Source of the DNA: an uncultured Rhodospirillales bacterium
GTDB lineage: Bacteria; Pseudomonadota; Alphaproteobacteria; Rhodospirillales; JABHCV01
Direction of reading: 5' to 3'
NCBI GenBank assembly: GCA_938092065.1
Contig: CALKND010000009.1
Span: 1-57,078 of the forward strand
Length of the DNA: 57,078 nt
Shown: positions 16,875-26,342 of the stretch, piece after piece
How the letters are laid out: each line of letters begins with the position of its first letter
Numbering within the stretch: the stretch's first letter is position 1
Notes under the pieces: model-generated
The model's database searches: none
What the model was told of the DNA's origin: nothing
The model's input: only the letters and a program-made list of their open reading frames with translations
Position numbers and translations under genes: made by a program

Positions 16875-16979
16875 TGCAGCATTTGATCCTCTAAATTAAA
16901 GTAATTTTTCTCTCTGTGATTTAACGCTTCCTGTTGATAAAGTCATAAATATGTTTAAGAGTTTTAGTTGGAGGAAATG

Positions 16980-17177
16980 GTGCCTAACATTGAAGTTAAA
17001 GATGCTAAAGGTAAACTAATCCAAACCTATGAAATTTTTACTGATAATTCAATTACTGGATACGGACCTTTAATTACAAATGAACACTTGTTCAAAATGG
17101 CAAAACTTAACGCTATTGAGGATGAGCTTGTGAGTGAAGATTTGGCTCATGAATTAACCTTTTCAGTGGCAGAATAA
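16980..17177 (+). CDS. Small hypothetical protein, about 65 residues
   Basis: Start is chosen at GTG 16980, five nt after a GGAGG; an ATG three bases earlier is only two nt from it. The product is short, acidic and soluble, beginning V-P-N-I-E-V-K-D-A-K-G-K and ending in a helix rich in Glu and Leu. No family recognised. It stands alone between the phosphoesterase and prfC. The strong ribosome-binding site argues that it is translated. Confidence 0.55.
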   Translation: MPNIEVKDAKGKLIQTYEIFTDNSITGYGPLITNEHLFKMAKLNAIEDELVSEDLAHELTFSVAE

Positions 17178-17478
17178 ATCAGTGTTCTCTTGAGGTTGGA
17201 ATGTTTTAGTTTAGGGCCCACGTAAATGAAACCAGCTTAGAAGATGCCAATCCTTCCAATAAGATTAAAAATTTTTTTGAGTGGGATTTTTAGATTATAA
17301 CACTCTTAAAAGAAGCCTTAGAATTTCTTCTAAATTCCTATCTGTTCCTAAAGCCTTATAACCAAGTTAATGATTTTAATGTTGTGATTTTTCTCACTGA
17401 AAAAAGCGCTGGTTGTTTTAATCGAAAGAGGTTAAGTCCCAGTTATTCTTTTTGTAATCTTAACTCAAGTAGAATTAA
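17178..17478. other. Intergenic region upstream of prfC
   Basis: About 300 bp, AT-rich, without a credible ORF, RNA or clear repeat. It presumably carries the prfC promoter, which I cannot place. Confidence 0.4.
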
Positions 17479-19071
17479 ATGAATGCACTGAACGACCAAA
17501 TATCCCGTCGGCGCACCTTCGCGATTATTTCCCATCCCGATGCGGGAAAGACTACGCTGACTGAAAAATTGTTACTGTTTGGAGGCGCTATTCAGCTTGC
17601 AGGGGCAGTTAAGGCTCGTGGACAACAGCGCAGGGCTCACTCCGACTGGATGAAGGTTGAGCGGGAACGTGGCATTTCCGTTGCTTCATCTGTAATGACA
17701 TTTGCTTTTGAGAATAATATATTTAATTTGCTTGATACGCCGGGGCACGAAGATTTCAGTGAGGACACCTACCGTACTCTTACTGCCGTTGATAGTGCAG
17801 TTATGGTTCTGGATGCCGCCAAAGGCATAGAGATTCAAACTCGAAAATTATTTGAGGTTTGCCGACTTCGAGATATGCCAATTGTTACATTTATTAATAA
17901 GATGGACCGGGATTCTCGTGATCCATTTGACTTGTTGGATGAGGTTGAGCAAACCCTGGCTCTGGACGTGACACCTGCAAGTTGGCCTATCGGAATGGGT
18001 CGGGAATTCCTAGGCTGTTATGACTTATTTAATGACAGGTTAGTTCTAATTCAAAAGGGAGCCCGCGAGGGGCTACCAGAGGTAAATGAAAGTTGCAATG
18101 GCTTGGATGACCCCAAGCTGGAAAAATTACTTCCTGTCCACGCGCTTGAGAAACTTCGCGAAGAAGTAGGAATGGCTCGTGGTTTATGTAAACCCTTTGA
18201 TGAGAAAGCCTTCCTAGAAGGTCATCTGACCCCAGTTTATTTTGGAAGTGCCATTAATAATTTTGGCGTATCCGAGTTATTGTCTGGTGTTTCTCAGATG
18301 GCTCCTTCGCCTCGTTCTCAACCTACTGCTAAGCGTCTCGTTAAACCAGCTGAAACCAAAGTTAGTGGTTTTGTCTTCAAAATTCAGGCAAATATGAATC
18401 CCAAACATCGTGACCGCATAGCCTTTGTACGTATTTGCTCAGGTCACTTCAAACGAGGTATGAAGCTTAAGCACTCACGGTCTGGTAAAATTATGAATGT
18501 GCACAATCCTGTTCTTTTTTTAGCCCAAGACCGGGAACTGGCGGAAGAAGCCTGGCCCGGTGATATTATTGGCATTCCTAACCACGGTGTGCTTAGGATT
18601 GGTGATGGTCTTAGTGAAGGAGAAGGCTTGCGTTTCACGGGTATTCCTAGTTTTGCCCCTGAGCATTTGCAAAATGTTAGGCCTGAAGACCCACTTAGGG
18701 CTAAACATCTGGGCAGGGCATTGCAGCAACTGGCTGAAGAGGGAGCTGCCAGTGTTTTTAAACCAATAATAGGTGCAGACTGGATCGTCGGTGCAGTTGG
18801 GCCACTTCAGTTCGAGGTTATGGCTGACCGTATTCGTACAGAATTTGATGTTCCCGTGCATTTCGAGCCAACTGGCCTATACGTGGCTCGTTGGATTGAG
18901 GCGGATGATCAACTACTTATGAAAGAGTTTATTGATACTAATAAAACAGCTATCGCTGACGACCATGATGGTGCGCCCGTATACTTAGCTCGCAATGCTT
19001 GGCATCTGGATCGTGGAGCCGAGGACTGGCCCAACATCCGCTTCTTAAAAACTAAAGATTATGTAGAATAA
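17479..19071 (+). CDS. prfC: Peptide chain release factor 3
   Basis: A 530-residue translational GTPase. The G1 P-loop is H-P-D-A-G-K-T-T-L-T near residue 20, G3 is D-T-P-G-H-E-D-F near residue 90, and G4 is N-K-M-D. The length, the R-G-I-S-V-A-S-S-V-M switch-I stretch and the RF3 C-terminal domain separate it from EF-G and LepA. RF3 recycles RF1/RF2 after peptide release. Monocistronic, followed by an AT-rich terminator shared with a convergent dksA-type gene. Confidence 0.97.
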   Translation: MNALNDQISRRRTFAIISHPDAGKTTLTEKLLLFGGAIQLAGAVKARGQQRRAHSDWMKVERERGISVASSVMTFAFENNIFNLLDTPGHEDFSEDTYRTLTAVDSAVMVLDAAKGIEIQTRKLFEVCRLRDMPIVTFINKMDRDSRDPFDLLDEVEQTLALDVTPASWPIGMGREFLGCYDLFNDRLVLIQKGAREGLPEVNESCNGLDDPKLEKLLPVHALEKLREEVGMARGLCKPFDEKAFLEGHLTPVYFGSAINNFGVSELLSGVSQMAPSPRSQPTAKRLVKPAETKVSGFVFKIQANMNPKHRDRIAFVRICSGHFKRGMKLKHSRSGKIMNVHNPVLFLAQDRELAEEAWPGDIIGIPNHGVLRIGDGLSEGEGLRFTGIPSFAPEHLQNVRPEDPLRAKHLGRALQQLAEEGAASVFKPIIGADWIVGAVGPLQFEVMADRIRTEFDVPVHFEPTGLYVARWIEADDQLLMKEFIDTNKTAIADDHDGAPVYLARNAWHLDRGAEDWPNIRFLKTKDYVE

Positions 19072-19111
19072 TAAAAGGTTGCATTTTCTTGTTGTAATTA
19101 AGGAATCTGTA

Positions 19112-19152
19112 TATTGAATTTTTATCTAGTATTTCAATTCAATAATTTTTTT
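19112..19152 (+). terminator. Probable terminator of prfC
   Basis: Arms TATTGAATT (19112-19120) and AATTCAATA (19136-19144) with a 15-nt loop are followed by a run of seven T. The stem is AT-rich and so only moderately stable. It lies 40 nt after the prfC stop in a convergent gap. Confidence 0.5.
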
Positions 19153-19157
19153 ACGAT

Positions 19158-19502
19158 CTATTTAGAGCAATCAATGCAGATAGTTGCTCTGGGATTTATT
19201 TCTAAACGCTTAGCCTTTATATAATCTCCGCAGATCTGACATTCCCCAAAGTCATCTTCGTCAATGCGCTTTAAAGCGGCTTTGATTTGCTGAAGTTCAA
19301 CTTGCCTGCGTCGATCCGTTTCCAGCGCCATAGATTGAAATTGGATAGCATCTATACGTGATAATCGGCCAACGCTGGTCTGGTCAAGCTTTACTGGTTG
19401 TCGGGATGCTTCACTACTTGCCGCATCTTTGAGTATCTCTTGACGGTGGGCTAACAATTTTTTTTTCAGTGCCTGCAGGTTGATATCTTTTCTTTTTGTC
19501 AT
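19158..19502 (-). CDS. DksA/TraR-family C4 zinc-finger protein
   Basis: A 114-residue protein from the ATG at 19500-19502 (M-T-K-R-K-D-I); an upstream extension to 19559 is not needed. An N-terminal helical hairpin region is followed by a C-terminal zinc finger with C-x2-C (C-Q-I-C-G-D-Y) and C-x2-C (T-I-C-I-D-C). Shorter than DksA (about 150 residues) and closer to the DksA-like/YbiI class. Such proteins bind the RNA polymerase secondary channel; direct ppGpp response is not implied. A perfect palindrome sits just before its start. Confidence 0.85.
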   Translation of the reverse strand: MTKRKDINLQALKKKLLAHRQEILKDAASSEASRQPVKLDQTSVGRLSRIDAIQFQSMALETDRRRQVELQQIKAALKRIDEDDFGECQICGDYIKAKRLEINPRATICIDCSK

Positions 19503-19812
19503 GATTTTAAGTTTATTCGAATAAAATACTTTAATTAGATTATAGCTTAGCGGTGACAAACCAAACAGTCATTCTGTTTTTTTTCTATGGAAAGTGCTGT
19601 GACAGCTATTAAATAACGCTTTCCTCATAAATAATTCAATGTGCCTGAAGCTACTTTGCTCGGCTTGTTTAAATAATTTGACGAAAGCAAGGTGAATATT
19701 CTTAGCACAACGTGTGTGCTTCCTTTACCCTCAAAAATCATAAGACATGTGTAATGCCAGTCTGGGGTCAAAGTTCATTGTGTCCAAGGTTCATGACGAA
19801 TATAATATCAAT
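19503..19812. other. Intergenic region between dksA-like gene and ubiX
   Basis: Divergent control region of about 310 bp. The only structure I see is the 14-bp palindrome at 19512-19525. No gene or RNA is supported. Confidence 0.4.
19512..19525. promoter_or_regulatory. 14-bp perfect palindrome before the DksA-like gene
   Basis: TTTATTCGAATAAA reads the same on both strands and lies 10 bp upstream of the ATG at 19502. Its position overlaps the likely 5' UTR, so it could be an operator. It is AT-rich and may also be chance. Confidence 0.3.
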
Positions 19813-20409
19813 ATGAAAAAGTTGATTATAGGAATGACAGGTTCTAGTGGTGCTATATTTGGTGCGCGCCTGCTTGAGGTGCTGGCTGATACGAACATTG
19901 AAACTCACCTGATTGTTAGCAAATGGGCTCAGCAAACCCTTGAACATGAGACCTCTTATACCCTGGATGCTTTGCGCGAACTTGCAGGTGAAACCTATAG
20001 TGTCGGCGATATGGGTGCAAAAGTTTCGTCTGGCTCATTCCATACGGATGGTATGGTGATAGTACCATGTTCAATGCGCAGTGTAGCATCCATCGCTCAC
20101 GGACTTGGTGATCATCTGGTACACCGTGTTGCCGACGTTATCCTCAAGGAAAGACGTAAGCTTGTTGTGGTGCCTCGTGAATTACCACTCAGTACACTTC
20201 ATTTGGAAAATTTGTTGAAGCTATCAAAAATGGACGTGACTATTCTGCCCCCCATGCCAGCATTTTATAATCATCCCAAAAGTTTAGATGACATGGTTGA
20301 CCATATAGTCATGCGTATTCTTGATCAATTTGATGTAGCTCGTGAATTGGTTAGCCGCTGGGATGGAAAAATGCACAATAATTCAAAACGTATCCATCCC
20401 ATAAAATAG
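19813..20409 (+). CDS. ubiX: UbiX flavin prenyltransferase
   Basis: A 198-residue protein from the ATG at 19813 (M-K-K-L-I-I-G-M-T-G-S-S-G-A), the canonical UbiX N-terminus and FMN-binding G-x-S-G motif; 22 further upstream residues are excluded. Also visible are P-C-S-M-R-S-V-A-S-I-A and the R-R-K-L-V-V-V-P-R-E prenyl-phosphate region, then L-P-P-M-P-A-F-Y. It makes prenylated FMN, the cofactor of UbiD-type decarboxylases in ubiquinone synthesis. No ubiD is in the window. Confidence 0.95.
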   Translation: MKKLIIGMTGSSGAIFGARLLEVLADTNIETHLIVSKWAQQTLEHETSYTLDALRELAGETYSVGDMGAKVSSGSFHTDGMVIVPCSMRSVASIAHGLGDHLVHRVADVILKERRKLVVVPRELPLSTLHLENLLKLSKMDVTILPPMPAFYNHPKSLDDMVDHIVMRILDQFDVARELVSRWDGKMHNNSKRIHPIK

Positions 20410-20491
20410 TCTTCGCTGAGTTTTTCATTTTCTGCTGAATGCGTGTCTGATTGCTACTTTGCCTTGAGGGTGATTGAAAGATCACGTTGGC

Positions 20492-20528
20492 CATTTCAAA
20501 AATTTTAGATCACATCTTGAAATGTTTT
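20492..20528 (+). terminator. Weak hairpin downstream of ubiX
   Basis: CATTTCAA (20492-20499) and TTGAAATG (20517-20524) pair over a 17-nt loop and are followed by TTTTG. The stem is short and AT-rich, so this is only a tentative ubiX terminator. Confidence 0.3.
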
Positions 20529-20653
20529 GTCGCTTTGTGATTTTAAGGGCCTTTAAGCACTATCCATATTATTACTGCTATCAATTACTATGCGCAGCTT
20601 GCTCAATATGAGCAGCGTCGCATATGTTAATCTATATGTGTGGATAGTAAGGA

Positions 20654-21823
20654 TTAGACGAACTGTCCAGCTGCGTGGCCTGAAGACCAGGCCCATTGGA
20701 AATTGAAGCCTCCTAGGTGGCCTGTGACGTCAACTACTTCACCAATGAAATATAGGCCTGGAACTTTCTTTGCCTCGAATGTCTTGGATGAAAGCTCTTG
20801 AGTGTCAATGCCTCCCAGGGTGACTTCGGCTGTGCGATAGCCCTCGTTTCCCTTCGGAGTTATTCGCCAGTTAATAATGGCTTCTGCAAGTTTTTTAAGC
20901 TTGTCATCAGAGATTTCGGCAAGGCGTATTTCTAAATTTTGACTAATTGTAATTAGTTGGGCCAGACGTTTGGGTAGTATTTGGGCCAATATTGTTGCCG
21001 GTTCCTGCTTTGGCTGGTTCTGCTTTGCGGATTTAAGAAAGTCAAAAATATCCATGCTTGGTGCTAGATTGATGGCAATTTCCTGACCATGGACCCAATA
21101 GGATGATATTTGTAAAATTGCTGGACCACTTAATCCCCTGTGTGTAAACAGCAAAGCCTCAGAGAAGCAGTGGCTATTGCATCCAACTTCAGTATCAACA
21201 GAAATTCCGGCAAGTTTTTTTGTTTCTTCGCACAGATAATCTTCGAATGTTAGTGCCACCAACCCGGGTTTAGGCGTTACCACTTTCAATTTGAACTGTC
21301 GTGCTAGGTTGTACCCAAAATCTGTGGCGCCTATATTTGGAATGCTGAGTCCTCCTGTGGCAATAACTAGAGAGGAACATTTGTAGTTTCCCTGATCTGT
21401 TCTCAACAAAAAGTTGGGAGACACCGTTTTGATTGTAGTTTCTGTTTGAATAGTAACTTTCGCGTCGGCACATTCTGCTAGGAGCATGTCGATGATTTGT
21501 CTAGATGACCCATTGCAGAAAAGCTGACCAAGTGTTTTTTCGTGATAAGCAATATCGTGCTTTTGAACCAAAGAAATAAAGTCATGTTGATTAAAACGCT
21601 TGAGAGCTGAAATGCAGAAACGTCTATTGTTTGATAAGAAGTTTTCTGGGTTTACATTGAGATTTGTAAAATTGCAGCGGCCTCCGCCAGAAATACGGAT
21701 CTTTTCTGCTAATTTTTTTGAGTGGTCAAGGAGCAATACAGAACGACCACGCTTGCCGGCTTCAATAGCGCACATTAAACCAGCTGCGCCTGCTCCAATA
21801 ATAATAACGTCAAATTTACTCAA
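20654..21823 (-). CDS. HI0933/YhiN-family FAD-dependent oxidoreductase
   Basis: A 389-residue flavoprotein. The N-terminal G-A-G-A-A-G-L-M-C-A FAD motif is followed by the HI0933 signature K-I-R-I-S-G-G-G-R-C-N-F-T-N at about 41-54, and the C-terminal G-H-L-G-G-F-N-F-Q-W-A-W-S-S-G closes the FAD site. The family is widespread and its substrate is poorly defined; the E. coli relative is YhiN. Monocistronic and convergent with ubiX. Assignment to family is firm, function is not. Confidence 0.92.
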   Translation of the reverse strand: MSKFDVIIIGAGAAGLMCAIEAGKRGRSVLLLDHSKKLAEKIRISGGGRCNFTNLNVNPENFLSNNRRFCISALKRFNQHDFISLVQKHDIAYHEKTLGQLFCNGSSRQIIDMLLAECADAKVTIQTETTIKTVSPNFLLRTDQGNYKCSSLVIATGGLSIPNIGATDFGYNLARQFKLKVVTPKPGLVALTFEDYLCEETKKLAGISVDTEVGCNSHCFSEALLFTHRGLSGPAILQISSYWVHGQEIAINLAPSMDIFDFLKSAKQNQPKQEPATILAQILPKRLAQLITISQNLEIRLAEISDDKLKKLAEAIINWRITPKGNEGYRTAEVTLGGIDTQELSSKTFEAKKVPGLYFIGEVVDVTGHLGGFNFQWAWSSGHAAGQFV

Positions 21824-22223
21824 AAAATTCTCTTTCTTCTTTTGCTTTTAGGTGTTTTCTTATATCGCAAGTTGCCATCCCAAAAAACCTTGGAGAGTAT
21901 TTAGGTTTGCGCCACTGTCCTTCAGAAATAGAGTAGGAAGAGCAATATTGCTGCGATCTTTGTCATGCTTTGTAAGGAAATCCTGAGCTCACGAGGCTTG
22001 TTACAATTGGTGTCATTGCAAGATACACGTTTGCATTGATGATGGGTGTGGCTTTCTAAAACATCTAGACCCCAGATATCTAGTAGTCGGAATAGACAAC
22101 AGTTCGTTGTTTAAAGAAAATGTTTTCTTGGGCTGAGGATAAAAAAACCCCGAATTTACTAACGTTATTAAAAAAATTTGTTCGTTTTTTGTAATCTTCT
22201 GGCTTTGCTAATAAATAGGCCAA
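21824..22223. other. Intergenic region between soxZ and the HI0933-like gene
   Basis: A 400-bp stretch with no supported gene on either strand. It contains the leader of the leftward flavoprotein gene and the 3' flank of soxZ. I see no convincing terminator. Confidence 0.4.
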
Positions 22224-22562
22224 TTAACCCTCTACATTAATAGTAATTTCCTTTGTGTATGTATCTGAATTGTCATCAGTCCAGGAAAATATCAACGGGC
22301 CACTCTCTTTTGCAACCAGGTAAAAAGATGAATATGGATTCGCTGACATGGCAGGGTGCCAAATTGCTTTTATCACTTCCTTCCCGTTGTATATCACGTT
22401 AAATTCTTTGATAATATCCTGAGGTACTTTCTTGCCAGTTTTCTTTTCCTTTCGCATGCCTGTTTCCATGGGATGCTCTACAAGTGTTTTTACTTCGAAA
22501 ACCTCACCCTTCTTGATTTTCTTGGGTACCCTAACACGGGGTTTGATGTTCTTTTTAGGCAT
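22224..22562 (-). CDS. soxZ: SoxZ, thiosulfate-oxidation carrier subunit
   Basis: A 112-residue beta-sandwich protein. Typical SoxZ features are R-V-R-V-P near the N-terminus, the H-P-M-E-T-G motif, and W-H-P-A-M-S-A-N-P-Y near residue 68. It has no signal peptide, as expected, because SoxZ is exported as a complex with Tat-targeted SoxY, and no Cys, also as expected. Follows soxY by 28 bp. SoxYZ carries sulfur intermediates covalently in the periplasm. Confidence 0.97.
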   Translation of the reverse strand: MPKKNIKPRVRVPKKIKKGEVFEVKTLVEHPMETGMRKEKKTGKKVPQDIIKEFNVIYNGKEVIKAIWHPAMSANPYSSFYLVAKESGPLIFSWTDDNSDTYTKEITINVEG

Positions 22563-22590
22563 TAAATGCTCCGTTTAATTTAATTTCAAT

Positions 22591-23064
22591 TTACCCGCCG
22601 CAACCGCCAATTGTAACTTTGATGTTTTTGCGGCCTAAATAAACTTCGCCGTTACTCATTTCAGCAACTGCGATGACGTTCTGAGTTTTTAAAAGGCGTA
22701 AACGAATTGAGAGGTAGGCTCTCCCATTATGAGGCCCCATAAAATAACTGGCGACCTCAGGAAAGGGGTTGCCATCGGTAAAGACATGAATCGCTTTAAC
22801 GTGATCTTGCTCACTCATGGGACTTTCTACAGAAACTTTTAGTGGCACTGTGCCACCATTCTCGGCAATTTCAGTTAGAATAAGTTTAACCCGAGCCTCT
22901 TTTGGTGTTTTGGAACCAATAAGATCTCTGATGGCGGTCAGCGCACTTTCTGGTGTGGCTTGAGCATTTAGGGGTATCACTGAGAGTGTTAGTGTACCAA
23001 TTCCACTAACTTTTAGGAAATTACGTCTGTTTATTAATTGTGGGTGGGGTATTTTGACTCCCAT
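22591..23064 (-). CDS. soxY: SoxY, sulfur-carrying subunit
   Basis: A 157-residue protein from the ATG at 23062-23064, chosen because GGAG lies 8 nt upstream and the Tat signal then follows (N-R-R-N-F-L-K, about residues 13-19, hydrophobic stretch, A-Q-A cleavage site). The C-terminus ends in G-G-C-G-G, the swinging-arm cysteine that carries sulfur. soxX, soxA, soxB and soxCD are absent here, so this is a soxYZ-only locus headed by a DsrE-like gene. Confidence 0.96.
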   Translation of the reverse strand: MGVKIPHPQLINRRNFLKVSGIGTLTLSVIPLNAQATPESALTAIRDLIGSKTPKEARVKLILTEIAENGGTVPLKVSVESPMSEQDHVKAIHVFTDGNPFPEVASYFMGPHNGRAYLSIRLRLLKTQNVIAVAEMSNGEVYLGRKNIKVTIGGCGG

Positions 23065-23150
23065 TAACAAACTCCAATATTTCTTAACCAGACAAATCAG
23101 TTCCAACCATCAATTGGATGGAACTGATTGCCAGGGTATGTGAGGTTTAA

Positions 23151-23606
23151 CTACGGCTTGATGTAGGTATAGCCAAGTGATTGTAAATGGGCCAATTCAG
23201 CAACGCCTGAAGGTATGATATCTTCATCAAACACTTCATATAATTGGTCCGTACCAAGCTTTTTCCCCTTCAAGGTATTGGCGCAAACCTGGAAGGTGAC
23301 ATTCTGTGATTTTAGATTGGCAACGGCTGATTGAAGGGCACCGGTTGCTTTAGCAGATTTCAAAAGGTTAATGCCGTTGCCATGAATAAGGACTTTTAGA
23401 TCAAGGTTTTTGGCTCCAACCGCGTTAATATGGTTTTGCACATTACGCATGGCTCCTTTGTATGCTTTGTCGTCATTACCGCCCGGATAGTTAATGTGAT
23501 AAACGACTTTTTGTTTGCCGTATCGATCGGCAGCTTCTGTTCCACTTATAAAAGCAGAAATAGTCATCAATGAAATGGCTAAAATAGTTAGCAAACGAAA
23601 CTTCAT
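23151..23606 (-). CDS. Periplasmic DsrE/F-like protein of the sox locus
   Basis: A 151-residue DsrE/DsrF-like protein with a Sec signal peptide (residues 1-25, cleavage near T-E-A-A). The mature part has V-V-Y-H-I-N-Y, V-L-I-H-G-N-G and F-Q-V-C-A-N-T; Cys108 sits where DsrE-fold sulfurtransferases hold the sulfur. This suggests a periplasmic sulfane-sulfur carrier working with SoxYZ. First gene of the operon dsrE-like, soxY, soxZ. A dyad (23668-23689) lies 62 bp upstream. Confidence 0.88.
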   Translation of the reverse strand: MKFRLLTILAISLMTISAFISGTEAADRYGKQKVVYHINYPGGNDDKAYKGAMRNVQNHINAVGAKNLDLKVLIHGNGINLLKSAKATGALQSAVANLKSQNVTFQVCANTLKGKKLGTDQLYEVFDEDIIPSGVAELAHLQSLGYTYIKP

Positions 23607-23667
23607 CTTTTTTCTCCCATGTTTTTGTGTTTTGGCTAAGGCTGTGGATTTAAGTTTGATCTTTGTA

Positions 23668-23689
23668 GTTAACAGGAAAGCCTGTCAAC
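23668..23689. promoter_or_regulatory. Dyad operator candidate upstream of the sox operon
   Basis: Arms GTTAACAGG and CCTGTCAAC, spacer AAAG, pair at 8 of 9 positions. On the sox strand the first arm contains TTGACA, so the dyad could overlap a -35 box and act as a repressor site. The likely -10 region is poor, so the promoter part is uncertain. Confidence 0.45.
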
Positions 23690-23811
23690 GCCTTAAAATT
23701 ACATCATCTAATTAGAAAAATTATATATACAAATATTTTTGTCAATTAAATAATAAATACATTTAAATTTTGTAATTTATGAATTGTAATCAGGAAATTA
23801 TTGAAATAAGC

Positions 23812-26133
23812 CTACTTGGTGGTTGCTATAAAGACGCCATCCCAGTCTTTGGCGGGAGGGTTGGCCTTGTATTCTGTTATACGCTCATCATATAAGTCAC
23901 AAAATGTGTCTAGGGTGATGTCCAGTGACCAAGGTCTGTGGTCTACCCCACCCAAGGTTCTAATTGTGTTGAACATTTCCGTGGCCTTGTCAAAATTCTG
24001 AGAGCGGTAGGTTTCCATCGCATCTGAAATCATTTTTTGCAGTTTGATGAAAGCCGAGTTTTCTTTCAAATCAGCACCGCCCATCAGACCGTAGATATAG
24101 GTACCCGAAGTCTTGCCTTTGACCTGAATGAAGTCCAAATCGATGGTTGCCATGCGATCCTTGACCGCAGCATTAGTGGTCGGGCCAAGCACTACATTCA
24201 TACCGTAGCTTTTGGACTGCCCCTCCAGGCGTGCAGCAAGATTTACTGAGTCACCAAGAACCGAATAATCGAAGCGTTGGTCAGACCCCATGTTGCCGAC
24301 AACGCATTGACCGGAATTTAAGCCAAGGCCAACAATAAGAGGGATGTGCTTGCGTCCATCTGCCTTTGCTTCAGCCTCCAGTCTTTCATTCAGCGGGCCC
24401 ATTTCGGCCAACATGGCTAAAGCTGAAGTACATCCGTTGTAATGGTGGTCATTGTCATCAATGGGGGCGTTCCAAAATGCCATGATACAGTCCCCCATGT
24501 ATTTGTCGACCGTGCCCTGACGATCAAGGATGGCATTGGTTAGGGGGGTTAATAATTTGTTTATCAGGCTGGTCAAGCCAACTGCGTCGAATTGTTCAGA
24601 AATGGTGGTGAAGCCACGCACATCACAAAACAGTAGGGTTAGCTCGCGAAGTTCACCACCAAGTTTTAACTCACCAGGGTTGCCAGCAACCCTCTCCACC
24701 ATATCAGGTGACAGGTACTTCGAGAAAGCGTCACGGGTTTGGCGACGTTGGGCCTCCTCCTTGGCATAACCTGTATAGGTCAGCGTAGTGTATAGCAATA
24801 ATATGGTTGCTCCTGCAAAAACCGCATCAAATAAAAGTCCACCCTCCAATTTAAAGGAAAGGGCGGGTAGAATTTCAGGCAAGGGTTGGAAATCAAGACC
24901 GGCAAATAAAAACCACGATGTTGCCCCGGCACCGCCAATTACAGTAATGAAGAGCATCATTGTCCACTTGGCACCGATCCATGGCACCAAAACCACCATT
25001 AATAGACCTCCGACGATAATTAGGAACATTTCAGCTGCATTGAAATAGTTGGGACGGGAAAGATATTCGTTGTGCATTGCTGCTTCAACCAGTTGAGCAT
25101 GGACCTCAACCCCAGGAATAACTGGATCTATAGGGGTTGAGCGAATATCAAGAAGTCCTGCAGCGGAGGTTCCCACCATAATCAATTTTCCTTTAATTAA
25201 TGCCGGGTTTGCCGTGCCGTTCAAAACATCGCGTGCGGACACATACTTAGTGGGGTCACTCTTGGAAAAATAAGGCCAGACTCGACCATTTTTATCGGTT
25301 GGAAGGATCAATCCATTTGGCGGGAACATCCGTTTGGAAGCTATGCCAATGCTCTTAATCCCTGCCGCGTCAGTTGACACCAAAACAGTTGGACGGCGAA
25401 AGGCAACACGCATCACTTCCACAGACAGGGCTGTATACAAGTCATCATTAAAATTGAAGAGTGTGGGTACACGTCGAACTATACCATCTTGTTCAGGCAC
25501 GACTGTGAAAACACCATGCCCAGCAGCAAATTTTTCAATAATTGGTATATTTCTCACTAGGGAGGGAAACTTGCTTATAAACGGGTGTGGTTTTTGGCCT
25601 TTAAGTGCAATAGATTTTTTTATAGGGGGTGGAGCCTTATCATCTGCATCTCGTTTTTCCCAGAAACCGGCCTGACCCAAAACCACTGTTGATTTCTTGA
25701 TAACTTTGGCAAAGGCCCGATCATTGTCTGGTAGTAGGCGAAGCTTTTCTTTTGTTTCATTGTCAATCCCTTTTAGGGAGGTTGCTATCAAAGATGGGTT
25801 CATAGGGTCCGGTTCGGCAAAAACAACGTCGTATGCGACAAGTGCCGCACCCATCTTGGTCAAATTATGAGTCATTTTGCTCAAGACATCCCGCGACCAT
25901 GGCCACTGACCGATCTCAGCTAGGGAGTTTTCATCAATATCAACAATGGTTACGGGCTTTCCTGCTGGAGGAGGAATTTCACGTGGTTTAAGTTTTTGGA
26001 AGAAATCAAATGTCTTATTTCGAACAAATTCTACGGGGTATGGATCATTCTGGTAAATAGCAAGAAAACCAATAATCATGGCAATTCCAACTATTCTTTC
26101 CATGGAAAAGGCGTGCCTTAAGCGTGCACCCAT
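23812..26133 (-). CDS. CHASE2-domain adenylate cyclase
   Basis: A 773-residue membrane protein: an N-terminal helix (about 13-28), an extracytoplasmic CHASE2 sensor domain (about 30-350), three hydrophobic segments (about 362-460), then a class III cyclase domain. Catalytic motifs seen: L-F-C-D-V-R-G-F-T (metal Asp), V-D-K-Y-M-G-D (ATP-selecting Lys) and S-V-L-G-D-S-V-N-L-A-A-R-L (Asn/Arg). It should make cAMP in response to an external signal. The last residues, K-D-W-D-G-V-F-I-A-T-T-K, closely match the end of the other cyclase at 40783. Divergent from the secretion ATPase gene. Confidence 0.93.
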   Translation of the reverse strand: MGARLRHAFSMERIVGIAMIIGFLAIYQNDPYPVEFVRNKTFDFFQKLKPREIPPPAGKPVTIVDIDENSLAEIGQWPWSRDVLSKMTHNLTKMGAALVAYDVVFAEPDPMNPSLIATSLKGIDNETKEKLRLLPDNDRAFAKVIKKSTVVLGQAGFWEKRDADDKAPPPIKKSIALKGQKPHPFISKFPSLVRNIPIIEKFAAGHGVFTVVPEQDGIVRRVPTLFNFNDDLYTALSVEVMRVAFRRPTVLVSTDAAGIKSIGIASKRMFPPNGLILPTDKNGRVWPYFSKSDPTKYVSARDVLNGTANPALIKGKLIMVGTSAAGLLDIRSTPIDPVIPGVEVHAQLVEAAMHNEYLSRPNYFNAAEMFLIIVGGLLMVVLVPWIGAKWTMMLFITVIGGAGATSWFLFAGLDFQPLPEILPALSFKLEGGLLFDAVFAGATILLLYTTLTYTGYAKEEAQRRQTRDAFSKYLSPDMVERVAGNPGELKLGGELRELTLLFCDVRGFTTISEQFDAVGLTSLINKLLTPLTNAILDRQGTVDKYMGDCIMAFWNAPIDDNDHHYNGCTSALAMLAEMGPLNERLEAEAKADGRKHIPLIVGLGLNSGQCVVGNMGSDQRFDYSVLGDSVNLAARLEGQSKSYGMNVVLGPTTNAAVKDRMATIDLDFIQVKGKTSGTYIYGLMGGADLKENSAFIKLQKMISDAMETYRSQNFDKATEMFNTIRTLGGVDHRPWSLDITLDTFCDLYDERITEYKANPPAKDWDGVFIATTK

Positions 26134-26342
26134 CTTTAAGCCCCCCTATCTTCAGTTGTTTTTTTAGACTTATGAAATATTATTTTTAATAATAATTAAA
26201 TCTATACCAACTACAACACTAATTAAACACACTAAGGTCAAGACATAAATGTCAGTTGGTAAAAATTGGGTAATTATATCAATGTGTTATGAAACACTTG
26301 TATTGTTATGGGGGACGAGAGCGGCTTATACTCTCATTATAA

